64,000 bases of DNA from Sulfitobacter mediterraneus. GTDB lineage: Bacteria; Pseudomonadota; Alphaproteobacteria; Rhodobacterales; Rhodobacteraceae. The stretch is from positions 744,001 through 808,000 of the forward strand of contig NZ_CP069004.1 in NCBI RefSeq assembly GCF_016801775.1. Direction: 5' to 3'. Positions 1 through 8,435 of the stretch are shown one piece after another. Positions within the stretch are counted from its first letter, which is position 1; every line of letters begins with the position of its first letter. Made by a program: the position numbers and the translations under genes. The notes beneath the pieces are model-generated. The model searched no databases. It was not told the origin of the DNA and saw nothing but the letters and a program-made list of their open reading frames with translations.

Positions 1-605
1 GGGCCAAGCGCCTGCGCCAGTTCCTCGTGCAGGCAATCGCGCACCTCTTGCGGGCTGACGTCATTGGGCAAGAAAATTGCAAGCTTTTCGCGACTTTGCA
101 GCGCGGTCCAATCGGTTTTGGCCTTGCGGCGGGCGCCGCGGTATTCACTGAGAGATCGCACGTTGGGCGCCACAAAACAGGCCGCTTGCGGCAAGATCCG
201 GTGAATATCGGCGCGGCTCACGGCCTCGATGGTGATATTGGCATCGCTGCGTGTGGTATAAGAAATGTCGATCCCCGCCTCATTGCGCAGCCGCGCCATC
301 AATTGCTTGAGATCAGGGCCAAGGGTTGCAGGCGGCTTGCCGGTGACGCGCAGGGTGATCGGGGTTTCGAAACGGGTCAGAACCGGCAGTTGCCGTCCAC
401 TTTCCATCTGGAAGGACAGCTCAATGAAATCAATTGCCAGATCGCGGTTTGACCGTATCGGCGCGGCCGGACGGGTGGCGGCAAAGGTCTTCATCGGGGG
501 CAGGGTGCTTTGGGCAAATTGCGCCCGTGTTGGCATGTCGCTCTGCGCTGCGGGCACGCAGGCGCTCAGCAACATCACAAGTGGCAGGGCAAAACGCGGG
601 GTCAC
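1..605 (-). CDS. DUF2927 family lipoprotein (3' end beyond the window)
   Basis: Reading the minus strand from a GTG at 605 gives an open frame that runs off the left edge. The N-terminus is a short hydrophobic stretch ending in LLSAC, a type II (lipoprotein) signal. Further on come ELSFQMESGRQLPVLTRFE, AACFVAPNV, IFLPNDVSPQEVRDCLHEE and LAQALG, the blocks I associate with the alphaproteobacterial DUF2927 family. The function of that family is not known; it resembles metalloprotease-like secreted proteins, and the Cys in RDCLHEE is conserved. The GTG start was chosen because it gives a minimal signal peptide; an ATG at 575 is the alternative but would leave almost no signal. The gene follows the MoxR ATPase on the same strand, separated by a terminator-like hairpin, so it is probably a separate unit. 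Confidence 0.72.
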   Translation of the reverse strand, partial: MTPRFALPLVMLLSACVPAAQSDMPTRAQFAQSTLPPMKTFAATRPAAPIRSNRDLAIDFIELSFQMESGRQLPVLTRFETPITLRVTGKPPATLGPDLKQLMARLRNEAGIDISYTTRSDANITIEAVSRADIHRILPQAACFVAPNVRSLSEYRGARRKAKTDWTALQSREKLAIFLPNDVSPQEVRDCLHEELAQALG

Positions 606-811
606 AGGCGATGCCCCGCAGCCGCGCAAGAAAGCGCCCAAACGGGCCGCAGAAAACGGGAAAAGAACGCGCAGTTGGGTGCTGCGAATGGGACTGTCAT
701 CTCTGCCTGCTGCCCTATGCTGAGCCTTGAGTGTCAGGTCCGTGCCTGATCTTTCCTCCTTGGTAGAGGGCAAATAAGGCAAATCTTGGGCAATTGGGGC
801 AGAAACAGAAA

Positions 812-831
812 CAGGCTCCCGAAGGAGCCTG
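812..831 (-). terminator. Rho-independent terminator after the MoxR ATPase gene
   Basis: An 8-bp perfect stem (812-819 with 824-831) closes a four-base TTCG loop on the minus strand. It is followed on that strand by a T-rich run (TTTCTGTTTCTG). It lies 28 bases past the stop of the MoxR gene. Confidence 0.75.
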
Positions 832-858
832 CTATTTGGGTCCAGGAAAGCGTGGAAA

Positions 859-1698
859 TTACCGTTGCGCCCGCGCCATAAAGGCCAGCCGTTCAAACAG
901 ATGCACATCCTGTTCGTTCTTGAGCAAGGCCCCATGCAGCTTGGGCAAGGCGCTTTTGCCGTCAGATTTCAAATCCTCTGCATCCATATCCTCGGCCAAC
1001 AACAGCTTGAGCCAATCCAGCACTTCGGAGGTAGACGGCTTTTTCTTCAGGCCTTGCTGATCGCGCACTTCATAGAACTGGGTGAGCGCGGTGGTCAGCA
1101 GGCTTTCCTTGATGCCCGGATGATGTACTTCGACAATCTTCTTGAGGGTCTCGACGTCAGGAAACTGGATGTAGTGGAAGAAACAGCGCCGCAGAAACGC
1201 GTTGGGCAGCTCTTTTTCGTTGTTTGACGTGATGATCACAATCGGCCGGTTGACCGCCTTGATGGTTTCGCCCGTTTCATAAACAAAGAACTCCATCTTA
1301 TCGAGTTCCTGCAGCAGATCGTTGGGAAATTCGATGTCGGCCTTGTCGATCTCGTCGATCAAAAGCACCACTTTTTCGCCCGCCTCGAAGGCCTCCCAAA
1401 GCTTGCCCTTACGGATGTAATTCTTGACGTCATGCACACGCTCATCGCCCAACTGGCTGTCGCGCAGGCGCGAGACGGCGTCATATTCATAAAGACCCTG
1501 CTGGGCGCGTGTGGTGGATTTGACGTTCCATTCGATCATCCGCAGGCCCAAGGCAGATGAGACCTGCCGTGCCAGTTCGGTTTTGCCGGTGCCCGGCTCG
1601 CCCTTGACCAAGAGGGGACGCTCAAGCGTCACGGCCGCGTTCACGGCAATCTTGAGGTCATCTGTCGCGACGTAATCGGCGGTGCCCTGAAATTTCAT
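859..1698 (-). CDS. MoxR-family AAA+ ATPase
   Basis: 279-aa cytoplasmic ATPase of the AAA_5/MoxR type. These act as chaperone-like activators of metalloenzymes or of proteins with von Willebrand A domains. The Walker A motif GEPGTGKTE lies near residue 32-40, Walker B VVLLIDEIDKAD near 110-120, and the sensor region PIVIITSNNEKELP with the arginine finger region FLRRCFFHYI follows near 150-170. I chose the ATG at 1698 (MKFQGTADY), which starts at the usual position just before the domain; an in-frame start at 1776 would add 26 unconvincing residues. In related genomes the next gene is often a CoxE-like VWA protein, but here the same-strand neighbour is the DUF2927 lipoprotein gene. Its client is unknown. 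Confidence 0.9.
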   Translation of the reverse strand: MKFQGTADYVATDDLKIAVNAAVTLERPLLVKGEPGTGKTELARQVSSALGLRMIEWNVKSTTRAQQGLYEYDAVSRLRDSQLGDERVHDVKNYIRKGKLWEAFEAGEKVVLLIDEIDKADIEFPNDLLQELDKMEFFVYETGETIKAVNRPIVIITSNNEKELPNAFLRRCFFHYIQFPDVETLKKIVEVHHPGIKESLLTTALTQFYEVRDQQGLKKKPSTSEVLDWLKLLLAEDMDAEDLKSDGKSALPKLHGALLKNEQDVHLFERLAFMARAQR

Positions 1699-1869
1699 AT
1701 TGCTTTTCAACCCTCTGTCTTGCGCAAAAACTGCCCATGCCTTTAACCAAAATTCCAAGGGATTGTGTAGTGACAATCGCTGGTTGCTCAGGTAGACGCT
1801 GCGGCAGGACGAGATCTCGGGGAGAGAGAGTCTTATATGCCAGGACTAAAAACTGTTGAGGGACATACG

Positions 1870-2292
1870 ATGAAGCAGGAAGTTTTCCTGCCGGATGACT
1901 ATTCTCCGGCTGAGGACGAACCGTTCATGAATGACAGGCAGCTTGAGTATTTTCGGCGCAAGCTGCTGACCTGGAAATCGGAGCTGCTGGCTGGCAGCCG
2001 CGACACCATCGAAGGGCTTCAGGACGGCACACGCAACATTCCAGATGTGGCAGATCGTGCATCGGAAGAAACAGACCGGGCGCTGGAATTGCGCACACGG
2101 GACCGCGCACGCAAACTGGTCGGCAAGATCGACGCTGCTTTGCGCCGCATTGATGAGGGTGAATTTGGCTATTGCTCTGTGACGGGCGATCAAATCTCGC
2201 TCAAGCGTCTGGACGCACGGCCCATCGCGACGATGAGCCTTGAAGCGCAGGAAAAACACGAGCGCCGCGAAAAAGTGCACCGCGACGATTGA
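1870..2292 (+). CDS. dksA: RNA polymerase-binding transcription factor DksA
   Basis: 140-aa DksA/TraR-family protein that binds the RNA polymerase secondary channel and, with ppGpp, mediates the stringent response. The coiled-coil half includes FRRKLLTWKSELL and IPDVADRASEETDRALELR, with the Asp-Ala-type tip. The globular end has GEFGYCSVTGDQISLKRL and ARPIATMSLEAQEKHE. Where E. coli DksA has four zinc-binding cysteines (CxxC and CxxC), this protein keeps only the first; the other three positions are Thr, Ser and Ala, so it probably folds without zinc. The ATG at 1870 was preferred to the in-frame ATG at 1837 because the protein then matches the family length. It is divergent from the MoxR gene. 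Confidence 0.93.
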   Translation: MKQEVFLPDDYSPAEDEPFMNDRQLEYFRRKLLTWKSELLAGSRDTIEGLQDGTRNIPDVADRASEETDRALELRTRDRARKLVGKIDAALRRIDEGEFGYCSVTGDQISLKRLDARPIATMSLEAQEKHERREKVHRDD

Positions 2293-2341
2293 TACGATTG
2301 ATCCCCTAATCAGGGTCTGAAATAGCAAGCGCCGGGGCGGG

Positions 2342-2362
2342 AACGCTTCGGCGTTTTGTTTT
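2342..2362 (+). terminator. Possible short terminator after dksA
   Basis: AACGC-TTCG-GCGTT hairpin (2342-2355) followed by TTGTTTT. The stem is only 5 bp, and the T-run overlaps the ribosome-binding site of the next gene, so it may be partial or serve as an attenuator. Confidence 0.45.
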
Positions 2363-2372
2363 GGAGAACGAT

Positions 2373-3533
2373 GTGAAGCACACAAATGCGATTGTGATCG
2401 GCGGCGGCATTGGTGGGCTTGCCGCGGCTGCGGGTTTTGCCCGGCGCGGGGTGGCGGTGACGCTGCTCGAACAGGCCCCGCAGATTACCGAAGTGGGCGC
2501 AGGACTGCAGATCAGCCCCAATGGCATGGCCGTTCTGCGCGCCCTGGGGCTTGAACCCGGCTTGCGCCGCCGCGGTGCGGTCAAAGGCCGGGCGGTGGTG
2601 TTGCACAACGAGGCCGGCGCACAGGTGGCGCGGCTGGACCTGACCCGCCTGAAAAAGGGGCAGGAGTATATGTTCCTGCACCGCGCCGATCTGGTGGATG
2701 TGCTGGCCGAAGCTGCCAAACGCGCCAATGTGACGTTCGAACTGGGCGCTCAGGTCGCCTCGATCCGCCCCGGCGAGACCCCGACCGTGCAGATGGTCGA
2801 TGGCAGCACCCGGCGGGCCGGTACATTGGTAGCCGCGGACGGCATCCATTCCGTAGCACGGCCCCTGCTGAATGGTGAGGATCAGGCGTTTTTCACCGGG
2901 CAGGTGGCCTGGCGCGCGGTTGTGCCCAACCACTGCAATCACCCCGATGAGGCGCATGTGCATATGGGCGAGGGGCGGCATCTGGTCAGCTATCCGATGC
3001 GCGATGGCAGATTGATCAATCTGGTTGCGGTCGAAGAGCGCGACGATTGGGCCGAAGAGGGCTGGCACCATCCTGACGATCCGGCCAACCTCCGCCGCGC
3101 CTTTGATGGCTTTGCGGGCCGCGTGCCAGAGATGCTGGCGGCGGTCACGCAGGTCAACCTCTGGGGGCTGCACAGACACCCGGTGGCGCAGAAATGGTAC
3201 GCACAGAACGTTGCGATGTTGGGTGATGCCGCACATCCCACCCTGCCGTTCTTGGCGCAAGGGGCCAATATGGCGCTGGAAGATGCATGGGTGCTGACCG
3301 ATGCGGCAATCAAGGGTGGCAACTGGATGGCGGCCTATCAAAACCGCCGGATGGCGCGGGTGAAAAAGGTGATCGAGGCAGCCAACAGCAACGCATGGCG
3401 CTATCACCTCAAGCCCGGCCCAATGCGCGGTTTGGCCCATCTTGGGCTGCAACTGGGCAGCAAATTGGCCCCGTCACGGATGATCGGGGCCTATGATTGG
3501 CTCTACGGCTATGACGTGACCAAAGACGCCTGA
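2373..3533 (+). CDS. FAD-dependent aromatic monooxygenase (salicylate hydroxylase-like)
   Basis: 386-aa flavoprotein of the group A (PHBH-fold) monooxygenases, which use NAD(P)H and O2 to hydroxylate aromatic acids. The FAD-binding GGGIGG of the Rossmann fold lies within the first 15 residues, and the second FAD motif MLGDAAHPTLPFLAQGAN near residue 280-300. It most resembles salicylate 1-monooxygenase or 3-hydroxybenzoate 6-hydroxylase; the actual substrate cannot be read from sequence. I chose the GTG at 2373 because GGAGAA lies 4 bases upstream of it; a TTG at 2361 in the same frame has no ribosome-binding site. No ring-cleavage gene is adjacent. Confidence 0.85.
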   Translation: MKHTNAIVIGGGIGGLAAAAGFARRGVAVTLLEQAPQITEVGAGLQISPNGMAVLRALGLEPGLRRRGAVKGRAVVLHNEAGAQVARLDLTRLKKGQEYMFLHRADLVDVLAEAAKRANVTFELGAQVASIRPGETPTVQMVDGSTRRAGTLVAADGIHSVARPLLNGEDQAFFTGQVAWRAVVPNHCNHPDEAHVHMGEGRHLVSYPMRDGRLINLVAVEERDDWAEEGWHHPDDPANLRRAFDGFAGRVPEMLAAVTQVNLWGLHRHPVAQKWYAQNVAMLGDAAHPTLPFLAQGANMALEDAWVLTDAAIKGGNWMAAYQNRRMARVKKVIEAANSNAWRYHLKPGPMRGLAHLGLQLGSKLAPSRMIGAYDWLYGYDVTKDA

Positions 3534-3549
3534 AGGGGCGGCGGCGGGC

Positions 3550-4599
3550 CTATTTTGCCCGCTGCAACATCCCGAACAGGTCGCGCGGATCATCCGGGTC
3601 TGCAAGAAGATCCAGGGGGTGGAACAGCCCGGTTTCTTCAATCTGGTCGCGCACATAGCGCAACGCCGAAAAATCCTCGATGGCAAAGCCGACGCTGTCA
3701 AAGAGGGTGATCTGTTTGTCGTCGCTGCGGCCCTTGGCCTGACCGGTCAGAACCTGCCAGATCTCCGTGACCGCGTGATCAGGTCCAAGCTGCTGGATCT
3801 CGCCTTCAATCCGGGTCTGTTCGGGATATTCCACAAAGATTTCAGACCGATGCAGGATCGCCGGTGCCAGTTCTGTCTTGCCGGGGCAATCGCCGCCGAT
3901 GGCGTTGATATGCACACCGCTGCCGATCATGTTATCGGTCAGGATGGTCGCATATTGCTTGTCCGCGGTGCAGGTGGTGATGATCTGTGCGCCCAGCATC
4001 GCCTCTTCGGCGGTCTCACATGCCACAACCTTGAGGCCGGACCCGGCAAGGTTGGCGGCGCATTTGGCGGTCGCGGCCTTGTCGATGTCATAAAGGCGCA
4101 CTTCGTCGATGCCAGCGATGGCCTTCATGGCAAGGCTTTGAAACTCCGATTGCGCGCCATTGCCGATCATCGCCATCACATGCGCACCCTTGGGTGCCAA
4201 TAACCGCGCCACCAGCGCCGACGTCGCCGCCGTGCGAAGCGCTGTCAAAATGGTCATCTCGGTGAGCAACACAGGATAGCCGGTCGCCACATCCGCCAAG
4301 AGGCCAAAGGCCGTCACGGTCTGCAACCCGTCCTTGGTGTTGGACGGATGCCCGTTCACGTATTTGAAGCCATAGACATCGCCATCGGAGGTCGGCATCA
4401 GCTCAATCACACCCTTTTCAGAATGGCTGGCCACGCGCGGGGTTTTGTCGAACAACTCCCACCGTTTGAAATCGGATTCAATATAGTCGGAAATGCCGGT
4501 CATCATCTGCTCGACACCGATGTGGTGGATCAGCTTCATCATGTGATCGACAGATACGAAAGGCACCAGGGCCTTTTCGGAGGGTTCTAGCGTTGTCAT
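3550..4599 (-). CDS. ocd: Ornithine cyclodeaminase
   Basis: 349-aa member of the ornithine cyclodeaminase/mu-crystallin family. It converts L-ornithine to L-proline and ammonia using bound NAD. The substrate and active-site block GFKYVNGHPSNT is near residue 80, LTEMTILTALRTAATSALVA near 113-132, the nucleotide-binding turn IGNGAQSEFQ near 145-154, and GGDCPGKTEL (catalytic Asp) near 228-237. It is the last gene of a three-gene minus-strand run with ctlX and arginase. That context fits arginine-derived ornithine being funnelled to proline. A related alanine dehydrogenase or Schiff-base reductase is possible, but length and motifs fit Ocd well. Confidence 0.93.
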   Translation of the reverse strand: MTTLEPSEKALVPFVSVDHMMKLIHHIGVEQMMTGISDYIESDFKRWELFDKTPRVASHSEKGVIELMPTSDGDVYGFKYVNGHPSNTKDGLQTVTAFGLLADVATGYPVLLTEMTILTALRTAATSALVARLLAPKGAHVMAMIGNGAQSEFQSLAMKAIAGIDEVRLYDIDKAATAKCAANLAGSGLKVVACETAEEAMLGAQIITTCTADKQYATILTDNMIGSGVHINAIGGDCPGKTELAPAILHRSEIFVEYPEQTRIEGEIQQLGPDHAVTEIWQVLTGQAKGRSDDKQITLFDSVGFAIEDFSALRYVRDQIEETGLFHPLDLLADPDDPRDLFGMLQRAK

Positions 4600-4615
4600 G
4601 GGTAAACCTCTTATT

Positions 4616-5527
4616 TTATTGGGTGCGGCGGGACAGGTGCAGACCGGCGATCATGCACCGCACGGACCCGCCTGCGGTTTCAATTGTAGGTATGTTCAAG
4701 GGCACAATCCGCGCGGATTCTGTGATACGGGCGACCTGATCTGGCTCCAGCGCGGCAAAGGCGCGCGCCGAAAGGGCAAGGATCAAACCGTCCTTGCCTT
4801 CCAGCTCGATCGCATTGCCGGCAAAGGCGGCGATCTGCGCCTCGCTCAGGGCAATCACGTCACGTCCGGTCTCGGTCAGCCTGTCTTTCACCATGGCGCG
4901 GCGGTGCGGATCGGTGATCATCTCAAGGCCGACAAGCGCCACGCGCGTTCCCACTGCCATCAGCACATTGGTATGATAGACCGCCGTGCCTTTCGCATCA
5001 GCGGCGTCAAAGGCGATCGGCTCAAAGTTGAAGTTGGTGCAGAACCGTTCCAGCAGCACCGGATCGGCGCGTTTGGACCGGGCGACGTAAGCCACACGCC
5101 CGATGTGATCCAGAACCATCGCACCGGTGCCTTCAAGCGCCAGATTGTCATACTCAAGACCCGAATAATCAATGATGTCCTGCACCCGGTATTCGGATTT
5201 GAGCATTTCGATCACGTCCCAGCGCCGCTCGCGGCGGCGGTTGGCCGCATACATCGGATAAACCGCTACATGGCCGCCTGCATGGCTCGAGAACCAGTTG
5301 TTCGGAAAAACGCTGTCCGGTGTGTCTGTGCCGGTGTCGTCGAAATCATGCACAGCGATGCCTTGCCCCCGTAGAGTGCCGACCACATGGTCAAATTCGC
5401 CGCGGGCCAATGCGGCCACATCGCCCGCACTGTCACTTTGATAGGCATTATCCCCCCGTGTTTCCGGGTTGGACCGGAAATGATGCGGACGGATCATCAC
5501 CACCGACTTGGGGGCTTGGACAAACAT
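4616..5527 (-). CDS. ctlX: Citrulline hydrolase CtlX-type amidinotransferase-fold protein
   Basis: 303-aa protein of the guanidine-modifying (DDAH/arginine deiminase) fold. CtlX proteins are described as citrulline-utilising hydrolases that yield ornithine. Visible blocks are MIRPHHFRSNPET at the N-terminus, DSVFPNNWFSSHAGG near residue 75-90 (substrate-binding region), LEGTGAMVLDH near 150, YHTNVLMAVG near 200 (active-site His region), and the C-terminal GGSVRCMIAGLHL with the catalytic Cys. The ATG at 5527 begins one base after the arginase stop, so the two are translationally coupled. The position between arginase and ornithine cyclodeaminase supports a role in arginine/citrulline catabolism. 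Confidence 0.88.
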   Translation of the reverse strand: MFVQAPKSVVMIRPHHFRSNPETRGDNAYQSDSAGDVAALARGEFDHVVGTLRGQGIAVHDFDDTGTDTPDSVFPNNWFSSHAGGHVAVYPMYAANRRRERRWDVIEMLKSEYRVQDIIDYSGLEYDNLALEGTGAMVLDHIGRVAYVARSKRADPVLLERFCTNFNFEPIAFDAADAKGTAVYHTNVLMAVGTRVALVGLEMITDPHRRAMVKDRLTETGRDVIALSEAQIAAFAGNAIELEGKDGLILALSARAFAALEPDQVARITESARIVPLNIPTIETAGGSVRCMIAGLHLSRRTQ

Positions 5528-5528
5528 C

Positions 5529-6449
5529 TCAGAACGCGCGTGTCGGACGGTCAAAGACACGGCGCCCAAGGGCCGATGCGGCCAGATCCACCATCAGGGA
5601 CGCGGTGCGCCCGCGTTCATCCAGAAACGGGTTCAATTCCACCAGGTCAAGCGAGGTCATCAAGCCGCTGTCATGCAGCATTTCCATGACCAGATGCCCC
5701 TCACGGACGGTTGCGCCGCCCGGAACCGTGGTGCCAACCGCCGGTGCCACGGAAGGGTCAAGAAAATCCACGTCCAGCGAGACATGCAGCAGCCCATTGG
5801 CCGCGGCAACCTTGTCCAGAAACGCGGCCAGAGGGCGCGCGATCCCGCTTTCGTCAATCTCACGCATGTCGACATGGATAATCGACGTATCTTGCAGGGC
5901 AGCCCGTTCCGCCGCATCCACAGACCGCAACCCGATGATGGCCACGTTTTCCTGTGGCAGTGGGAGGTCGATCACGGGAAAGCCATCAAACCCTTCGCGC
6001 CCGGTGACATAGCCCAGTGGCGTTCCGTGCAAATTGCCGCTGTCGGTGGTGTGGGGCGTGTGAAAATCGCTATGCGCATCCAGCCACAGCACAAATTGCG
6101 GACGATCCACAGTTTTGGCATGGCGCATCACGCCCAAAACCGTGCCCAGTGCCAGCGCGTGATCGCCGCCCATAAAGATCGGCAAGCCGTCTTTCATGGT
6201 GGCTTCCGCCGCATCGGCCAAGGCTTCGGTCCATGCGATGGTTTCTTCGAGGGCAACCAGTTTGGGATGTTCTTTGGCCACATAGGGGGCAGGGGCCACG
6301 TTGCCCCGGTCGCTGACCTCGTGACCCAGATCACGCAGCGCTTCGGCCAGACCCGCCGTGCGGTAGGCGTCCGGTCCCATCAGGCAACCCTTGCGCCGCT
6401 TGCCGCTGTCCATCGGGGCGCCGACCAAAATGCAATGTTGTTGTGTCAT
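5529..6449 (-). CDS. rocF: Arginase
   Basis: 306-aa manganese ureohydrolase that splits L-arginine into L-ornithine and urea. Metal-binding motifs are GGDHALALG near residue 98-106, the DAHSDFHTP block near 127-135, and SLDVDFLDPSVAPAVGTTVPGG near 225-245. The ATG at 6449 matches the family N-terminus (CILVGAPMDSG) and has an AGGA-type ribosome-binding site; an upstream in-frame ATG at 6515 would add residues overlapping the promoter. It is the first gene of the arginase-ctlX-ocd operon and is divergent from an Lrp-type regulator that probably controls it. Confidence 0.94.
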   Translation of the reverse strand: MTQQHCILVGAPMDSGKRRKGCLMGPDAYRTAGLAEALRDLGHEVSDRGNVAPAPYVAKEHPKLVALEETIAWTEALADAAEATMKDGLPIFMGGDHALALGTVLGVMRHAKTVDRPQFVLWLDAHSDFHTPHTTDSGNLHGTPLGYVTGREGFDGFPVIDLPLPQENVAIIGLRSVDAAERAALQDTSIIHVDMREIDESGIARPLAAFLDKVAAANGLLHVSLDVDFLDPSVAPAVGTTVPGGATVREGHLVMEMLHDSGLMTSLDLVELNPFLDERGRTASLMVDLAASALGRRVFDRPTRAF

Positions 6450-6558
6450 GGGAAGATCCTCAATCTGTGTTTGTCTATTCATATCTACCAAAAGGATGCA
6501 TCGACAATTGATCAAACTGGCCGTATTGAGGGGTGATTGTTCGTTTTGGAAGGTAAGT

Positions 6559-6984
6559 ATGGACGAAGTGGATCATCGCCTGATCGCCGCGTTGCGGCAT
6601 GACGCCCGCAGATCATTGTCTGATCTGGCGGCGATTCTGGATCTGTCGCGGGCCACGGTGCGGGCCCGCATTGCACGGCTCAAGGAACGCGGCGAGATTG
6701 TCGGTTTTTCCGTGGTGACGCGGGCCGATGTGATGCATGACCCGGTGCGCGGCCTGATGATGATCGAAATCGAAGGGCGCGGTGCCGAACGGATCACCCG
6801 TCAGCTGTCCTCCATGCCAGAGCTGCGGGCGGTGCATTCCACCAATGGCCGCTGGGATGTAATTGTCGAGATTGGCACCGAAACGCTGGAAGGGTTCGAC
6901 GGTGTGCTGTCGCGGATTCGCAAACTTGATGGCGTTGTGGCCAGCGAAACAAGCCTGCTGCTCAAGACCAAAAAATCCGGTTGA
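6559..6984 (+). CDS. Lrp/AsnC-family transcriptional regulator
   Basis: 141-aa amino-acid-responsive regulator. The N-terminal winged helix-turn-helix (residues about 3-60) contains LAAILDLSRATVRARIARL, and the C-terminal RAM ligand-binding domain contains MMIEIEGRG and VHSTNGRWDVIVEI. The ATG at 6559 has GGAAGG six bases upstream. It is divergent from arginase across 109 bases, the usual arrangement for a local activator of arginine catabolism that senses arginine or ornithine. It converges with dsbB. Confidence 0.9.
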   Translation: MDEVDHRLIAALRHDARRSLSDLAAILDLSRATVRARIARLKERGEIVGFSVVTRADVMHDPVRGLMMIEIEGRGAERITRQLSSMPELRAVHSTNGRWDVIVEIGTETLEGFDGVLSRIRKLDGVVASETSLLLKTKKSG

Positions 6985-6987
6985 CGG

Positions 6988-7452
6988 TCAAACGGTGCGG
7001 GCGGCCTTGACCCAGATCGCGGTCAGGGCAAAGGCAATCAAAGCGTTCCAGCCCGCCATCGACAAACCAAACAGCGACCAAACCACCTCATCACACATCA
7101 CCATGCCCAAAGGCGCATCCAGCGACAGCAGCGCCGATCCGTCCATGCCGCCCATGTCCATGCCGCCACCCGTACAGCTGGATGGTCCAGGCCAGAAGCC
7201 CCATTCGACACCCGCGTGATAGGCCCCGATCAAGCCGGTGGTCAGCGCCGCCAAGGCACCAAGCCAAGCCAGAAAGCGTGGTCCGCCAAGCAGCAAGATC
7301 ACCCCGATCAGCACCGCCGCCGCATGGGGCCAACGCTGCCACAGGCACAGTTTGCAGGGCGCCAGCCCGCCAATATGTTGAAAGCCAAAGGCCCCGAGAA
7401 GCAGGCCGGCAGAGCCCAGCGTGGCCAGTAAAATCAAACCATTACGTGTCAT
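6988..7452 (-). CDS. dsbB: Disulfide bond formation protein B
   Basis: 154-aa inner-membrane quinone oxidoreductase that reoxidises DsbA. Four hydrophobic segments are visible. The first cysteine pair is CKLC (residues 33-36) in the motif APCKLCLWQR; the second pair is Cys93 (PSSC) and Cys120 (MVMC). Between the second-pair cysteines is a Gly/Met-rich stretch (GGGMDMGGMDG), which is unusual in E. coli DsbB. The start overlaps the stop of the upstream membrane-protein gene by four bases, indicating translational coupling. Confidence 0.9.
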   Translation of the reverse strand: MTRNGLILLATLGSAGLLLGAFGFQHIGGLAPCKLCLWQRWPHAAAVLIGVILLLGGPRFLAWLGALAALTTGLIGAYHAGVEWGFWPGPSSCTGGGMDMGGMDGSALLSLDAPLGMVMCDEVVWSLFGLSMAGWNALIAFALTAIWVKAARTV

Positions 7453-8027
7453 AGATACCGCACCGCAAAGAAACCGGCCAACAACAGGGCCACGGCCAGA
7501 GTGAACATCAGACCCAGCCGCCGTTCAATGAAATCACGGATCGGTGCGCCAAACTGCCACAGCAATCCGGCGACTATGAAAAACCGCAGGCCCCGTGCCA
7601 GGATCGAGGTGACGATAAAGGTCGCCAGCGGCATCCCCGTCCAGCCGGACATGATGGTGATGACCTTGTAAGGGAAGGGCGTCACACCCGCCGTGAGCAC
7701 CGCCCAGAACCCAAGATCGTTGAACCGCTCGGAGAATTCGGCCATCGCGTCGGCCTTGCCCAGCGCGCTCAGGATCGGCTGGCCCAATGTCTCAAACGCC
7801 AGAGCCCCGATCGCATAGCCCAGCAAACCGCCCAAGACAGAGGCAAACAGCGCCACCGAAGCAATCAACCAGGCCCGCCGCGGCCGCGCGATGATCATCG
7901 GGATCATCAGAATGTCCGGCGGGATCGGGAAAAACGAACTTTCGACAAAGGCGACCACAAACAACGCCCAAAGCGCATGAGGATGTTCCGCAAGGCTCAG
8001 GGTCCATTGATAAAGACGTTTGATCAT
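7449..8027 (-). CDS. DedA/YqaA-family membrane protein (VTT domain)
   Basis: 192-aa integral membrane protein with the VTT (SNARE-associated/DedA) fold. Diagnostic pieces are FVVAFVESSFFPIPPDIL near residue 20-38, LGGLLGYAIGA, and TAGVTPFPYKVITIMSGW near 108-125. DedA-type proteins are implicated in lipid or undecaprenyl-phosphate flipping and envelope homeostasis. The ATG at 8027 was taken over an upstream in-frame start at 8063 because the shorter form fits the family. It is coupled to dsbB downstream. Confidence 0.85.
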   Translation of the reverse strand: MIKRLYQWTLSLAEHPHALWALFVVAFVESSFFPIPPDILMIPMIIARPRRAWLIASVALFASVLGGLLGYAIGALAFETLGQPILSALGKADAMAEFSERFNDLGFWAVLTAGVTPFPYKVITIMSGWTGMPLATFIVTSILARGLRFFIVAGLLWQFGAPIRDFIERRLGLMFTLAVALLLAGFFAVRYL

Positions 8028-8149
8028 CGGTTGTGCATCCCTTCGTTGCCCCTGCAACACCACGGCAGACGGGCGCGGTCAAGGGCTGGGCAAATTATCC
8101 CAAGAATTACCCTTGCCCGCACCGATGATGCAGGCTAAATCGGCGCTGT

Positions 8150-8233
8150 GCCCAAGTGGCGGAATGGTAGACGCAGGGGATTCAAAATCCCCCGCCGCGA
8201 GGCGTGCCGGTTCGAGTCCGGCCTTGGGTACCA
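8150..8233 (+). tRNA. tRNA-Leu (anticodon CAA)
   Basis: A class II tRNA folds from 8150 to 8233. The acceptor stem GCCCAAG pairs with CTTGGGT (first pair G-U), followed by A and an encoded CCA. The anticodon stem GGGGA/TCCCC closes the loop TTCAAAA, giving anticodon CAA (reads UUG). A long variable arm (CGCCGCGAGGCG) and the T-arm GCCGG-TTCGAGT-CCGGC follow. The long variable arm and CAA anticodon identify leucine. Confidence 0.95.
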
Positions 8234-8435
8234 CATTCTCTTGCAAGTCTTGAACTTGCGGGGAGATGGCTCCGCAAAATAGTCTGAAAAGGTCGATCTG
8301 ACAGTGGTGTGCCGAACCCGAAGGGCCGCTGACCATCGTCCGAATTGCGGTTTCCAATAATGTTGCGAGGTGACGGATCGGTCAGACTTCATTTTCAGTT
8401 CTAGCGTCGGATGTGTGGACGGAGCGACTGTTCCA

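Noticed and set aside
8135..8392. Minus-strand frame of 85 codons over the tRNA-Leu gene, with the familiar PRPDSNRHASRRGILNPLR string
   Set aside because: It is the antisense reading of tRNA-Leu(CAA); this translation is a known false gene in many genomes.
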